Source of the DNA: a virus
IMG/VR virus record: IMGVR_UViG_3300032333_000142
Coordinates: 1 to 38,083 of that record
DNA length: 38,083 nucleotides
Direction: 5' to 3' (one strand)
The stretch's first letter is position 1; the number at the start of each line of letters is the position of its first letter. The notes beneath the pieces were generated by a model that was not told the DNA's origin, ran no database searches, and saw nothing but the letters and a program-made list of their open reading frames with translations. Shown here piece by piece: positions 14,041 through 21,573 of the stretch. Position numbers and translations under genes: made by a program.

Positions 14041-17004
14041 ATGAACGAAAGGCTAAAAAAGAAAGCTCAAAAACTCATTGATAACAACGGAAACGAGTAT
14101 CTTGCACAATTGGATGCAACTATTGAAATTTCAGATAAGTTAGATGATCTCACAGAAGCAATAAAAGACTTTCAAACTCCAGAACCTCCAGAAGTGGAAG
14201 TAAATTTAGACAAAACTGATACGCTCTTACAAGACATACTTGCGGAGTTAAAAAAAAAAGACGAAGAAGAAATTACATATTCAATTAGTCCTGAAGACCA
14301 AGAAAAGCTTCGTGGAGAAGATGGCTACACTCCTGAAAAGGGAGTAGATTACTTTGATGGAAAAGACGGACAGAATGGAGAAAATGGGAAGGATGGATCT
14401 CCAGATACCAGAGAAGACATAATCAAGAAAATAAATGAAGGCGGAGTGCTTAAAATCAATGCTTCTGAAGTTACTGGTTTACCTGATTTCACTCGTGAAG
14501 TGGTCCGAGAAGTTGGAATGGGTTTTGTAGAGACTCCTATAAAAGCTGGTAGCAATATTTCTATTACAACTGATGCTAGTGGAGCAAGAGTTATTTCTTC
14601 AACTGCTTCAGGTGGTGGCTCTTTTGCCACTCTCACAGGCGACCCTTATGATAATGCAAACCTAACAACTGCTTTAGATGCAAAACAAGACGACATAACT
14701 TTAACTACCACAGGTTCTTCTGGAGCTTCAACATTAGTAGGGGCGACTTTAAACATACCAACTTACACTCTTGCAGGGCTTGGTGGTGCTAACACAGCAC
14801 TTTCAAACCTTTCTTCTGTGGCGATAAATACTTCACTTATCTCCGACACTACAAAAACAGATGACTTAGGAAGTTCAACTATTAAATGGCGAAATACATA
14901 TACTGAAAATCTTTATGCTGATACTATAGGCATAACTTCTTTGAAAGGAGTTTTCGGAGAAAGATTTTTATTCGTCAACGAATTTTCTGATGTGCTATGG
15001 AGAGCAGATAAAAGATTTACAGTTACTTCATCTTGGGGGGGTGGGATTTTAGCCAATCTATTTAAGGGTGGTTTTGAAAATACATATACAATCACACCGT
15101 CTGTAACTGATGTCATAAATATAAATTTAGCTAACCAATCTGGTGTTCCTGCTGGTGGAGTCACTTACCCTGAAGGTAAATTCTATGTTCACTTCTATTA
15201 CACCAATAATAACTATTCTGCAATTTCGGCTAGAGTTAAAGAAGGTGGAGTTTGGTATGCTTTAGCGACTCCAGTAAATATTTCAACAGTAGTAGGTGAT
15301 AAGGTTTTAGAGTTTTCTATTCCTGGAGCAAACTATCTCACAGATATAGAACTTACAATTACCACAAATGGTTCTGATAATGTTTTAGTAACTGCTTTAA
15401 ATTATGTATGCAATAGATGGACAGCAGAACTAGAACTTCCTTACTTTGATAAGTTTGCATTATCTAATAGCATTATGGGTAATACAGCTTTTAGAACAGT
15501 ATCTCAAACTACTTCTGCCAACATAAACGCTGACGGAGATTGGTATATGGGAGTTGGTGGAACAGGTGGAAAGTTTGGTATCGGAACTTCTAGCCCAGGA
15601 ACTTATCATTTAAATGTAGTAGGAAATATTTTAGGTAATAGTATTTATACTAACTCAGGGCAAATATTTGGAAGTCTTGGAATTGCATATTTAAGAGCTG
15701 GAAGCACTAACCCAACTCACATCAATGATACTGCTTCAGGAGATATTTGGTTAGCAGGTGGTGGTGGAGATGTAGGTGTAGGAGAACAATATCCAACTAA
15801 TAGACTTCACGTCAAAGCCCTTTCTGCAACTGCTTCTTATAACCTCTTAAACATTGATGGTGGAGCAACTGGCTTTTCAGGAGCAAACGACACAGGAGCT
15901 TATTCTATAATCTTTTCAGGTTGTGCTTACCAAACAAGTATAGTGCAAGTAATCGGAGCAAAGATACAATTTGAAAAGGCTAATACTTGGAACTATGCTG
16001 ATACACCAACAGGAACAAGGTCTATTGTTAATTTTTATGCTTCAGCAGGAACACCGGACTCGCCAACCCTAGTGAAATTCCTTTCCGGTTATTGGGATAA
16101 TACAGTTAGACTTCCTTCACTAGATACAGATGCAACTGCTCCAACAACTTCAGGCACAACTAAAATGGTTATCACAGATGCAAATGGGCAACTTTCATTC
16201 ACAACAATACCAACTTCAGGTAGTGCCACATTCATAGGACTTACTGATGTTCCAGCAAACTTTACAGGTAGTGCAAATAAATATGTGAGAGTAAATGCAG
16301 GGGAAACTGCTTTGGAGTTCGTTACTCTAGCTGGTGGTGGAGATGCACTTGTAGCAAACCCATTATCTCAATTCGCTTCTACAACTTCTTTACAACTAGC
16401 AGGTGTAATTTCTGATGAAACAGGTTCAGGTGCTTTAGTATTCGCTACTTCTCCAACTTTAGTAACTCCGATACTTGGAACTCCAACATCAGGAACACTT
16501 ACAAACTGCACAGGACTTCCACTTACAGGATTAGTTTCAGATACAACAACAGCTCTAGGCATAGGCTCAATCAATTTAGGACACGCTTCAGACACTACAA
16601 TAGCAAGAGTTTCAGCAGGAGTAATTTCAGTAGAAGGCGTTACTATCCCAACAATATCTTCAACAAGTACTCTAACTAATAAACGAATAACAAAACGAGT
16701 AGTAACCACTACAGATGATGCTACAGCAGTTATTGATGTTGATGCCACAGATGTATATGAACTTTCAGCAGTTGCTAACGCTACTACATTTTCAACCACA
16801 GGAACACCGACAGACGGGCAAACAATGCTGATACGATTTAAAGATGCAGGTGTAGCGAAGGGATTAACTTGGGATGCAATATTCGTTGCAATAGGAGTAA
16901 CTTTACCAACAACAACAGTAGTCAGTAAATGGCACTATGTCGGAGTGCAATATAATTCGTCAGCTACGAAATGGCACACAATAGCCGTTTCTGTAGAAGC
17001 ATAA
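14041..17004 (+). CDS. Tail fibre/spike with collagen-like segment
   Basis: A 987-residue fibre protein. The N-terminal ~85 residues are a charged helix, probably a coiled-coil trimer stem. Residues ~91-125 form a short collagen-like stretch (GEDGYTPEKG, FDGKDGQNGENGKDG) typical of trimeric fibres. Residues ~180-290 are Thr/Ser-rich with the LTTALDAKQD and TLAGLGGANTALSNL motifs common in phage fibres. Residues ~330-480 form a beta-sandwich-like segment. The C-terminal half contains repeated fibre motifs (SPTLVTPILGTPTSGTLTNCTGLPLTGLV). It likely carries host-receptor recognition. No hydrolase motif or obvious self-cleaving chaperone is visible. Confidence 0.88.
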   Translation: MNERLKKKAQKLIDNNGNEYLAQLDATIEISDKLDDLTEAIKDFQTPEPPEVEVNLDKTDTLLQDILAELKKKDEEEITYSISPEDQEKLRGEDGYTPEKGVDYFDGKDGQNGENGKDGSPDTREDIIKKINEGGVLKINASEVTGLPDFTREVVREVGMGFVETPIKAGSNISITTDASGARVISSTASGGGSFATLTGDPYDNANLTTALDAKQDDITLTTTGSSGASTLVGATLNIPTYTLAGLGGANTALSNLSSVAINTSLISDTTKTDDLGSSTIKWRNTYTENLYADTIGITSLKGVFGERFLFVNEFSDVLWRADKRFTVTSSWGGGILANLFKGGFENTYTITPSVTDVININLANQSGVPAGGVTYPEGKFYVHFYYTNNNYSAISARVKEGGVWYALATPVNISTVVGDKVLEFSIPGANYLTDIELTITTNGSDNVLVTALNYVCNRWTAELELPYFDKFALSNSIMGNTAFRTVSQTTSANINADGDWYMGVGGTGGKFGIGTSSPGTYHLNVVGNILGNSIYTNSGQIFGSLGIAYLRAGSTNPTHINDTASGDIWLAGGGGDVGVGEQYPTNRLHVKALSATASYNLLNIDGGATGFSGANDTGAYSIIFSGCAYQTSIVQVIGAKIQFEKANTWNYADTPTGTRSIVNFYASAGTPDSPTLVKFLSGYWDNTVRLPSLDTDATAPTTSGTTKMVITDANGQLSFTTIPTSGSATFIGLTDVPANFTGSANKYVRVNAGETALEFVTLAGGGDALVANPLSQFASTTSLQLAGVISDETGSGALVFATSPTLVTPILGTPTSGTLTNCTGLPLTGLVSDTTTALGIGSINLGHASDTTIARVSAGVISVEGVTIPTISSTSTLTNKRITKRVVTTTDDATAVIDVDATDVYELSAVANATTFSTTGTPTDGQTMLIRFKDAGVAKGLTWDAIFVAIGVTLPTTTVVSKWHYVGVQYNSSATKWHTIAVSVEA

Positions 17005-17008
17005 TTTT

Positions 17009-17710
17009 ATGGCAGTAGCTTGGGATTCACAATCAGAAAGTCATACAGGAACAACAGGTAGCGTATCTGAAGGTTCTTTCTCTTGGACTCATACTCCTTC
17101 AGGAACTCCTGCTGGTATCCTAGTTTTTACATTTACAAACTTTAGTATAGATATAATATCAGCAGTTGATTATGGTGGTGTAGCTATGACGGCAGTTACT
17201 GGTGGTTATGCGATAGATACAGCTACAGAGCCAGGAAATTGTAAAGCGTGGTATTTAGGTTCTAGTATTCCAACTGGTGCTCAAACAATAACTGTAACTA
17301 GAACAAATAATACAACTGTGGCTTATGCCGCTTGTCACGCAGTCACCGCTAGTACAAACACAGAAGTATATACTCCTGGAATAGTCTTGCTCCAAAATAA
17401 TGGAACTTTCGCTGAACAAAATGTAGATGATGGCTCTCCTGGAACGAATAGTCTTAGATTTGCAGGTGCAAACTCAGGTAACTCATCTCAGAGTATTGCA
17501 GGAGCAAACAGCACATTAAATGTCGCTTCTTGTATTGACTATGGAGTTCGTGTTTGCGTAACAGTTTATGAAACAGTAGCAGGACAGGGTTCACGACCAG
17601 TAGGATTTAGTTACGGAACATCAGATGACCGAGCCGCTGTTCACTTAGCAGTTAGAGAAATACCCAGTAGTTCACCAAATACAACGAACTTTTTTCAATT
17701 TATAAATTAA
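17009..17710 (+). CDS. Beta-sandwich virion protein, probably fibre-associated
   Basis: A 233-residue protein rich in Thr, Ser, Gly and Ala with regular beta strands. The pattern SGTPAGILVFTF, DYGGVAMTAV, AWYLGSSIPTGAQTITVT, FSYGTSDDRAAVHLAVREI is a widespread phage surface beta-sandwich type. The start four bases after the fibre gene suggests co-transcription from 14007. It may be a fibre accessory or head decoration protein; position favours the former. Confidence 0.65.
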   Translation: MAVAWDSQSESHTGTTGSVSEGSFSWTHTPSGTPAGILVFTFTNFSIDIISAVDYGGVAMTAVTGGYAIDTATEPGNCKAWYLGSSIPTGAQTITVTRTNNTTVAYAACHAVTASTNTEVYTPGIVLLQNNGTFAEQNVDDGSPGTNSLRFAGANSGNSSQSIAGANSTLNVASCIDYGVRVCVTVYETVAGQGSRPVGFSYGTSDDRAAVHLAVREIPSSSPNTTNFFQFIN

Positions 17711-17720
17711 CAAAAATAAT

Positions 17721-17933
17721 ATGGAAACATTTGAAAAACGAGGAGAAAAATTGAGTAGAAAAGAGCAAGTAGAAGTTGAGGTCGAGTACTCTATGGGAGA
17801 AATCGATAACAAGATTTTAGAGTTAGAAACAGAATTAACTAAGTGGAAAAAACTTCGCAGAGAAGGAGAGAAACTTGGTTTAAGAGAGGTATTTAACATA
17901 CCACCATTACAAGAAGATATAACAACAGAGTAA
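17721..17933 (+). CDS. Small coiled-coil hypothetical protein
   Basis: A 70-residue, highly charged protein with a predicted coiled coil over residues ~15-50 (EVEYSMGEIDNKILELETEL) and a Pro-containing acidic tail. No family is recognised. The stop overlaps the next start (TAATG), linking it to the membrane protein that opens the lysis block. Confidence 0.6.
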   Translation: METFEKRGEKLSRKEQVEVEVEYSMGEIDNKILELETELTKWKKLRREGEKLGLREVFNIPPLQEDITTE

Positions 17934-18271
17934 TGGAACAAGAAGACATACAAAAAATAGTAGATGGAATAGCCCCTCAACTTAAAGACCAATTAGTAAT
18001 TACTGTGAATGGCAAGATAGATGCTATACATAAAATACTAGAAAGACAAAACGAAACAATGGAATCATTCCATTCTAAGGTGGAAACTCATATAGACAAA
18101 GATACAATAGATAAAGAAAAGATATTTGCTTGGCAAGATAAAGCACAACCTGTAGTAACTATGGGAGAGAATGTGCAAGGCTTCGGTAAGGTCTCACTTT
18201 ATTTATTAGGTTTTGTTTCAGCATTAATTGGAGCTATAGTTTTGATTATTAATTTATTTAAAAAGAATTAA
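17933..18271 (+). CDS. Coiled-coil protein with C-terminal membrane anchor (XhlA/holin-accessory-like)
   Basis: A 112-residue protein with a long helical, soluble N-terminus (1-85) and one C-terminal membrane segment (VSLYLLGFVSALIGAIVLIINLF, ~87-109) ending in KKN. This layout matches XhlA-type or fibre-linked membrane proteins placed before endolysins. It is followed three bases later by the peptidase endolysin. The role in lysis is inferred from neighbours; membrane anchoring is directly visible. Confidence 0.65.
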   Translation: MEQEDIQKIVDGIAPQLKDQLVITVNGKIDAIHKILERQNETMESFHSKVETHIDKDTIDKEKIFAWQDKAQPVVTMGENVQGFGKVSLYLLGFVSALIGAIVLIINLFKKN

Positions 18272-18274
18272 TTT

Positions 18275-19252
18275 ATGGAAGAACAATTAGGAACAGGTGC
18301 AAATATAAGTGAGGTAGATCCAAGAACTGTGAGACTTGGAGATATGGCAACTGGAGAGGTTTTAATAAAGGGAGGAGTTGAGTATTTACCAGAAGAAATA
18401 GAACATCAACATAGAGTAGGAATATGCACTGCAATTTCAAGAGTGCAACTTAGACAAAAACAAACAGGAAAAAAGTATAGTCCTGATTTTCAATATTTAT
18501 GCCAAAAGAAGTTTTATGATCAAGCGTGGTTTGAAGGATCTTCAATTTTAAATGCAAATAAAGTAGCAAAGAGTATCGGATTTTTACCAGCAGAACTATG
18601 GACCTATACAACAGAAGACGATAGGTATTTAAATTACTTTCAATACATAGAAAAATTACAATCCATTCCAGACTCTGAAATTGAGAGATTAAAAGCACTT
18701 TGCGTGGATAAGATAGTTGGATATGCAACTGTGAATGTAAACGATGCTCAAGCTATTGCAAAGGCTGTGGTAGAGTCTCCTAAACAGGCAGGGATACTTT
18801 GTAGATATGGATGTCAAAAGAACTGGTGGACTCCAAGCTGGTTAGCAAAAGATATAGATCCGTTACGATATGCTCCTGAGACTTCAGGACACGCTATAAT
18901 ACTTTCGTCTTTTGATTATTCAACAGACTTTATTCAAAAACTTGCAAACACTTGGGGGAAAACTTGGTGTCTAAATGGATCAGCACATATAAACTGGAGC
19001 AACTATTCTATGAATGAAGCTTGGGTAGATCTACCAACTGAACCGACAATTCCTGTATATGTATTTACTAAACTTCTAAAGTACGGAATGAGAGGTTTTG
19101 ATGTAAAAATGCTCCAGAGGAAATTAGGAATATCAGCAGACGGAGTATTCGGTAAACAAACACTTCAAGCAGTTAAAACGTTTCAAACATTGCATCATTT
19201 ACAGCCTGACGGAATAGTAGGATCTAAAACCAACTTAGAATTGAATAAATAG
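18275..19252 (+). CDS. Endolysin: papain-like cysteine peptidase plus peptidoglycan-binding domain
   Basis: A 325-residue two-domain lysin. Residues ~20-255 match a papain-fold (C1) peptidase: oxyanion Q45 six residues before nucleophile C51 (HRVGICTAIS), catalytic H206 (ETSGHAI) and N225 (LANTWGKTWCLNG). Residues ~265-323 form a PG_binding_1 domain (YGMRGFDVKMLQRKLGISADGVFG). It would cleave peptide cross-links in the wall. There is no signal peptide, so it needs a holin, and a holin-like gene follows. A virion-borne role is possible because it lies close to fibre genes. Papain-fold endolysins are less common than amidases or CHAP enzymes. Confidence 0.85.
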   Translation: MEEQLGTGANISEVDPRTVRLGDMATGEVLIKGGVEYLPEEIEHQHRVGICTAISRVQLRQKQTGKKYSPDFQYLCQKKFYDQAWFEGSSILNANKVAKSIGFLPAELWTYTTEDDRYLNYFQYIEKLQSIPDSEIERLKALCVDKIVGYATVNVNDAQAIAKAVVESPKQAGILCRYGCQKNWWTPSWLAKDIDPLRYAPETSGHAIILSSFDYSTDFIQKLANTWGKTWCLNGSAHINWSNYSMNEAWVDLPTEPTIPVYVFTKLLKYGMRGFDVKMLQRKLGISADGVFGKQTLQAVKTFQTLHHLQPDGIVGSKTNLELNK

Positions 19253-19268
19253 GTGTGCATAACTTTAC

Positions 19269-19296
19269 TAGACAGGTGATAAGCAAGGTTTATAAT
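19269..19296 (+). promoter_or_regulatory. Promoter, TAGACA-16-TATAAT, ahead of holin gene
   Basis: TAGACA (19269-19274) and TATAAT (19291-19296) are 16 bases apart. The predicted start near 19303 leaves about 32 bases of leader before ATG 19335. The leader holds a 5-bp AACCC-TAT-GGGTT inverted repeat (19303-19315) that could be a small hairpin or an operator. The same box pair and spacing occur at 26126. Confidence 0.75.
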
Positions 19297-19334
19297 TAAT
19301 TTAACCCTATGGGTTTTAACATTAACTTTAATTT

Positions 19335-19568
19335 ATGTTCAAAAAGATTTTTCAATGGTTTATTTATTCATCAGCTAATCCACAAAATGTTGCTCTTACT
19401 GTAAAGATGGGAGTAGCGTTTTTAGTCCTTCTAGGAGTTGATAAAACTCTTTTAGATGGTGCTGAGGAAACAATAGTAGGAGTAATAGTAGCATTCTGTA
19501 TCTTACTTACTAAGATGGGTACACTACTTGCATTTCTACGCAAAGTTTTACTTTCTTTTAAAAAGTAA
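19335..19568 (+). CDS. Holin-like protein, two membrane segments
   Basis: A 77-residue protein with two hydrophobic stretches, ~22-37 (TVKMGVAFLVLLGV) and ~46-66 (TIVGVIVAFCILLTK), a short acidic connector (DGAEE) and a basic C-terminus (LLSFKK). Size, topology and position between two wall hydrolases fit a class II-type holin. It has its own promoter at 19269, separating its timing from the peptidase upstream. No family-specific motif was identified. Confidence 0.7.
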   Translation: MFKKIFQWFIYSSANPQNVALTVKMGVAFLVLLGVDKTLLDGAEETIVGVIVAFCILLTKMGTLLAFLRKVLLSFKK

Positions 19569-19595
19569 GCTCCCCGGTGCTAAAACAGGGAAACT

Positions 19596-20021
19596 ATGAC
19601 AACCTTAATAAAAGTGGCTATTGCTATAGCTCTTATTCTCTTAGGGCTTTTGCTAACACCTTCAGTTCAATCTTACGAGCCAGTAGTAGTAGTGAAACCG
19701 AATATTAAAACTTATGCTTCTCAAAGAGTACTTAATATTTTCGGTGAAAATCAATGGGAATCGTTTGATAAGATAATCTCTAAGGAGAGCCTAAATTGGT
19801 CCGTAACAGGTGCACACTACAAAACAGGTTATACCTCAAAAGGTGTAAAATCTTCTGCCTATGGGCTCTGTGGCTTCTTAGACAGCACGTGGAAGACTAC
19901 AGTGTATATGAAGACTTCTGATCCTTATGATCAGGTGGATGCCTGTATTGAGTACATTCAGGAACGTTACGAAACTCCAAATAAGGCTTGGAGCTTCCAT
20001 ACTAGACAGAATTGGTTTTAG
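19596..20021 (+). CDS. Membrane-anchored lysozyme-like muramidase/transglycosylase (SAR-type or secreted)
   Basis: A 141-residue protein. Residues ~4-21 (LIKVAIAIALILLGLLL) form an N-terminal signal or signal-arrest segment. The rest is a small lysozyme-like domain: WESFDKIISKESLNW with catalytic E64, then SSAYGLCGFLDSTWK (86-100), DQVDACIEYIQERY, and the C-terminal W residues typical of this compact family. It would cut the glycan strands. Self-export by the N-terminal segment would allow holin-independent wall attack, known for SAR endolysins. It is 27 bases after the holin-like gene. Whether the segment is cleaved or released is unknown. Confidence 0.82.
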   Translation: MTTLIKVAIAIALILLGLLLTPSVQSYEPVVVVKPNIKTYASQRVLNIFGENQWESFDKIISKESLNWSVTGAHYKTGYTSKGVKSSAYGLCGFLDSTWKTTVYMKTSDPYDQVDACIEYIQERYETPNKAWSFHTRQNWF

Positions 20022-20070
20022 ACTTATACTTAGTGAGGATTAAATTATTTCACATATAAATCTTTGTGTT

Positions 20071-20340
20071 ATGCACGACAGACAATTCACCAACTCTAAG
20101 GTGAAAAAAAACCACGCAGATAAACACCATTACGCACACAGCGAACTTAATTCCAAAGTTGGAAAAACAGTTCCAGTAACGAACAAGCATCACGTCATAC
20201 CGAAACATCCTGACAAACATCCACGCACTATTAAAGTAGATGAGGAATTGCACAAGTGCTTTCACAAAATCTTTGGAAATCCCAAAAATCTGGAAGATGC
20301 GATCTGCATCTTAAAAAGGGATTGGTATCCAAGTAAGTAA
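20071..20340 (+). CDS. HNH-like nuclease domain protein, His/Lys-rich
   Basis: An 89-residue, very basic and His-rich protein. The core NKHHVIPKH (38-46) followed by VDEELHKCFHKIFGN (56-70) matches a compact HNH pattern: H40-H41 at the first strand, H61 and H65 on the metal-binding helix. The middle Asn of classical HNH is not evident, so activity is uncertain. It is adjacent to a second HNH-related protein (NinG-like) downstream. It could be a nicking or packaging-associated endonuclease, or a nucleic-acid-binding remnant. Confidence 0.65.
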   Translation: MHDRQFTNSKVKKNHADKHHYAHSELNSKVGKTVPVTNKHHVIPKHPDKHPRTIKVDEELHKCFHKIFGNPKNLEDAICILKRDWYPSK

Positions 20341-20345
20341 TGCAC

Positions 20346-20375
20346 AGGGGGAGCTTTATGTTCCCTCTATTTTAT
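20346..20375 (+). terminator. Weak intrinsic terminator fused to the next promoter
   Basis: AGGGGG (20346-20351 region) pairs with TTCCCT (~20361-20366), including two G-U pairs, across a 9-base loop, and is followed by the U-rich CTATTTTATT. The TATAAT of the following gene begins at 20378. The stem is short, so confidence is moderate. Confidence 0.5.
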
Positions 20376-20377
20376 TG

Positions 20378-20389
20378 TATAATTTATCT
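20378..20389 (+). promoter_or_regulatory. TATAAT 6 bases before ATG 20390 (leaderless)
   Basis: A perfect -10 box at 20378-20383 with six bases to ATG 20390. No good -35 is seen at 16-18 bases upstream. Placement predicts a leaderless mRNA and decides the start of the NinG-like gene, since an upstream TTG (20375) would lie upstream of the predicted transcript start. Confidence 0.65.
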
Positions 20390-20794
20390 ATGAAGTTAGA
20401 AAACAAACTAGAAAAATGGAATCTTAACAAATGGAAAAAAGAGTTTGATAAAGTTTTCGCTGTTTATATAAAGGATAGAGATAAGTGGACCTGTTTTACT
20501 TGCGGAAAATATGCTACTGGACTTGGAATGAATAACGGACACTATATACCACGTGGAGCTTGTGGACTTGAATTATATTTCTCAGAAGATAATTGCCACG
20601 CACAGTGTTTTGAATGCAATTTAAAGCTTGAAGGAAATAGGCACGTTTACAAAGAAAAATTAGGAGAAGAAGTTCATAATAAACTTTACGAAATTTTCTA
20701 TAAACGAAACGGATCTATGAAATGGGATAAAATTGACTATGCAAATAAGATAGAAGAGTATCTAAAAAAGACTGAAGAATTAAGGGTTAATTGA
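20390..20794 (+). CDS. NinG-like recombination-associated zinc protein
   Basis: A 134-residue protein resembling lambda NinG (Rap). It has a zinc pair CFTC (35-38), GHYIPRG (50-56), a short segment corresponding to the R-F-x-E-x-N region (LYFSEDNCHAQC), a second pair CFEC (73-76), then N77 and GN with a helical tail. NinG/Rap proteins act as structure-specific nucleases in phage recombination; the fold is HNH-related. The ERF annealase and YqaJ exonuclease about 1.2 kb downstream make a recombination role plausible. The start is set by the TATAAT at 20378. Confidence 0.8.
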   Translation: MKLENKLEKWNLNKWKKEFDKVFAVYIKDRDKWTCFTCGKYATGLGMNNGHYIPRGACGLELYFSEDNCHAQCFECNLKLEGNRHVYKEKLGEEVHNKLYEIFYKRNGSMKWDKIDYANKIEEYLKKTEELRVN

Positions 20795-20795
20795 G

Positions 20796-20804
20796 TTATC
20801 CACA
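20796..20804 (+). other. DnaA-box consensus TTATCCACA (copy 2)
   Basis: A perfect DnaA box preceded by G, one base after the NinG-like stop. Its ATCCAC also forms the 5' arm of the terminator stem at 20798. Same orientation as the copies at 12847 and 21574. Confidence 0.5.
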
Positions 20805-20831
20805 ATTTGGTTTGCAGTGGATTTTTTATTT
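20798..20831 (+). terminator. Intrinsic terminator after the NinG-like gene
   Basis: Stem ATCCAC (20798-20803) / GTGGAT (20817-20822), perfect 6 bp with a 13-base loop, followed by TTTTTATTT. The next promoter's -35 and spacer lie inside this terminator. Confidence 0.85.
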
Positions 20832-20839
20832 AGTATAAT
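20812..20839 (+). promoter_or_regulatory. Promoter of the structured non-coding region
   Basis: TATAAT (20834-20839) with TTGCAG (20812-20817) 16 bases upstream. The start is predicted near 20846, directly before the inverted repeats of the gene-free region. The -35 overlaps the terminator hairpin, the same fused arrangement as at 32213. Confidence 0.65.
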
Positions 20840-20845
20840 TTATGT

Positions 20846-21020
20846 ATTCCTTGCGGTAAAAGAGAGATTGGTAACTAACTCGCAAGGAAGGTTATCTATC
20901 TCTCTTTTATTTTGGGAATGATGTCGTGGGGGTAAACTAGGCGACACTAAACCAAGCTAGTAAGCGTTGGGGGTCATCCTCTAAATTGTCAATCGGAAGG
21001 ACATATAAAACGCTTTCCTA
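20846..21020 (+). ncRNA. Candidate structured RNA (interlocked stems) in a 292-base gene-free stretch
   Basis: Between the NinG-like gene and the ORF at 21087 there is no convincing gene but strong pairing. Stem A is 9 bp, perfect: 20847-20855 with 20881-20889. Stem B is 12 bp, perfect: 20857-20868 with 20898-20909. The order A5-B5-A3-B3 makes them interlocked: either a pseudoknot or alternative folds. Stem B runs into a U-rich tract (20905-20913), like an attenuator. Stem C is 7 bp: 20962-20968 with 21009-21015. A promoter (TATAAT 20834) would start RNA one base before stem A. I do not recognise a known RNA family and see no tRNA. It could be a regulatory leader for 21087 or an independent small RNA. 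Confidence 0.55.
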
Positions 21021-21086
21021 CTCAACATTTTCTTTTTATAAAGTAATGGGGGGTAGGGGGGTCGTAACAAATCAAAAAAACATAAA

Positions 21087-21260
21087 ATGAAAAAAATACA
21101 AGAAATAGGATTTGGAAGTATCTGTAAGAAATGTAAGGAAAAGACTATAATCAGAACAAAAAAAGGAAAAATAAAACCAAAAAATTATTATAAAAAATGG
21201 GAGTATTGTCCTAGATGCACAGCAGTATATTTTAATAAAGAAGATAAAGTTGCAGGATAA
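21087..21260 (+). CDS. Small zinc-ribbon protein
   Basis: A 57-residue basic protein with two CxxC pairs, CKKC (residues 13-16) and CPRC (43-46), the typical zinc-ribbon spacing, separated by a Lys-rich loop. It is the first gene downstream of the structured non-coding region and begins the recombination/early block. No function is assigned. Confidence 0.65.
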   Translation: MKKIQEIGFGSICKKCKEKTIIRTKKGKIKPKNYYKKWEYCPRCTAVYFNKEDKVAG

Positions 21261-21261
21261 A

Positions 21262-21573
21262 ATGCAAATATCAATACAAGAAGTTTTACAAAAAAGAATA
21301 GAAGCATCAAACAATGGAACTCTTCCAGAGCAATTGATTTTAGATAGAAAAGAATATAATAAAAAATACGCAAAAGCTGTTGATTTTTTTAGAGAGAAAA
21401 TAAACAAAGAAATGGGGAAAAACTACTCTTTTATAGTAATCAGACAAAAACTAGCTGGAATTGAAAATATAGAAGATCTAAGGTGGTTTTATTATCAATG
21501 TCTAAAATATAAAGCAAAAAAGAAAGGAAACACGTTTTCTAAGTGTTTTTTTGGAGCTTTAAAGATAAAATAG
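21262..21573 (+). CDS. Hypothetical helical protein
   Basis: A 103-residue basic protein, mostly helical, with a C-terminal segment (ENIEDLRWFYYQCLKYKAKKKGNTFSKCFFGALK). ATG 21262 is chosen over the upstream TTG 21250, which would overlap the previous gene. No family is recognised. The stop is followed directly by a DnaA-box copy and the promoter at 21592. Confidence 0.6.
   Translation: MQISIQEVLQKRIEASNNGTLPEQLILDRKEYNKKYAKAVDFFREKINKEMGKNYSFIVIRQKLAGIENIEDLRWFYYQCLKYKAKKKGNTFSKCFFGALKIK

Noticed and set aside
16368-16799. 143-codon minus-strand open frame opposite the fibre gene
   Set aside because: It lies opposite a Thr/Ser-rich coding region whose codon bias creates open antisense frames; Val/Ser-rich product without motifs, and no other minus-strand gene exists.
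20846-20910. Possible tRNA or tmRNA in the structured gap
   Set aside because: No acceptor, T-loop or anticodon arm pattern can be arranged; the stems interlock, unlike a cloverleaf.
21072-21407. 111-codon minus-strand frame, Phe/Ser/Ile-rich
   Set aside because: It is the antisense of Lys-rich AT-rich genes on the + strand; composition is what antisense of such genes gives.
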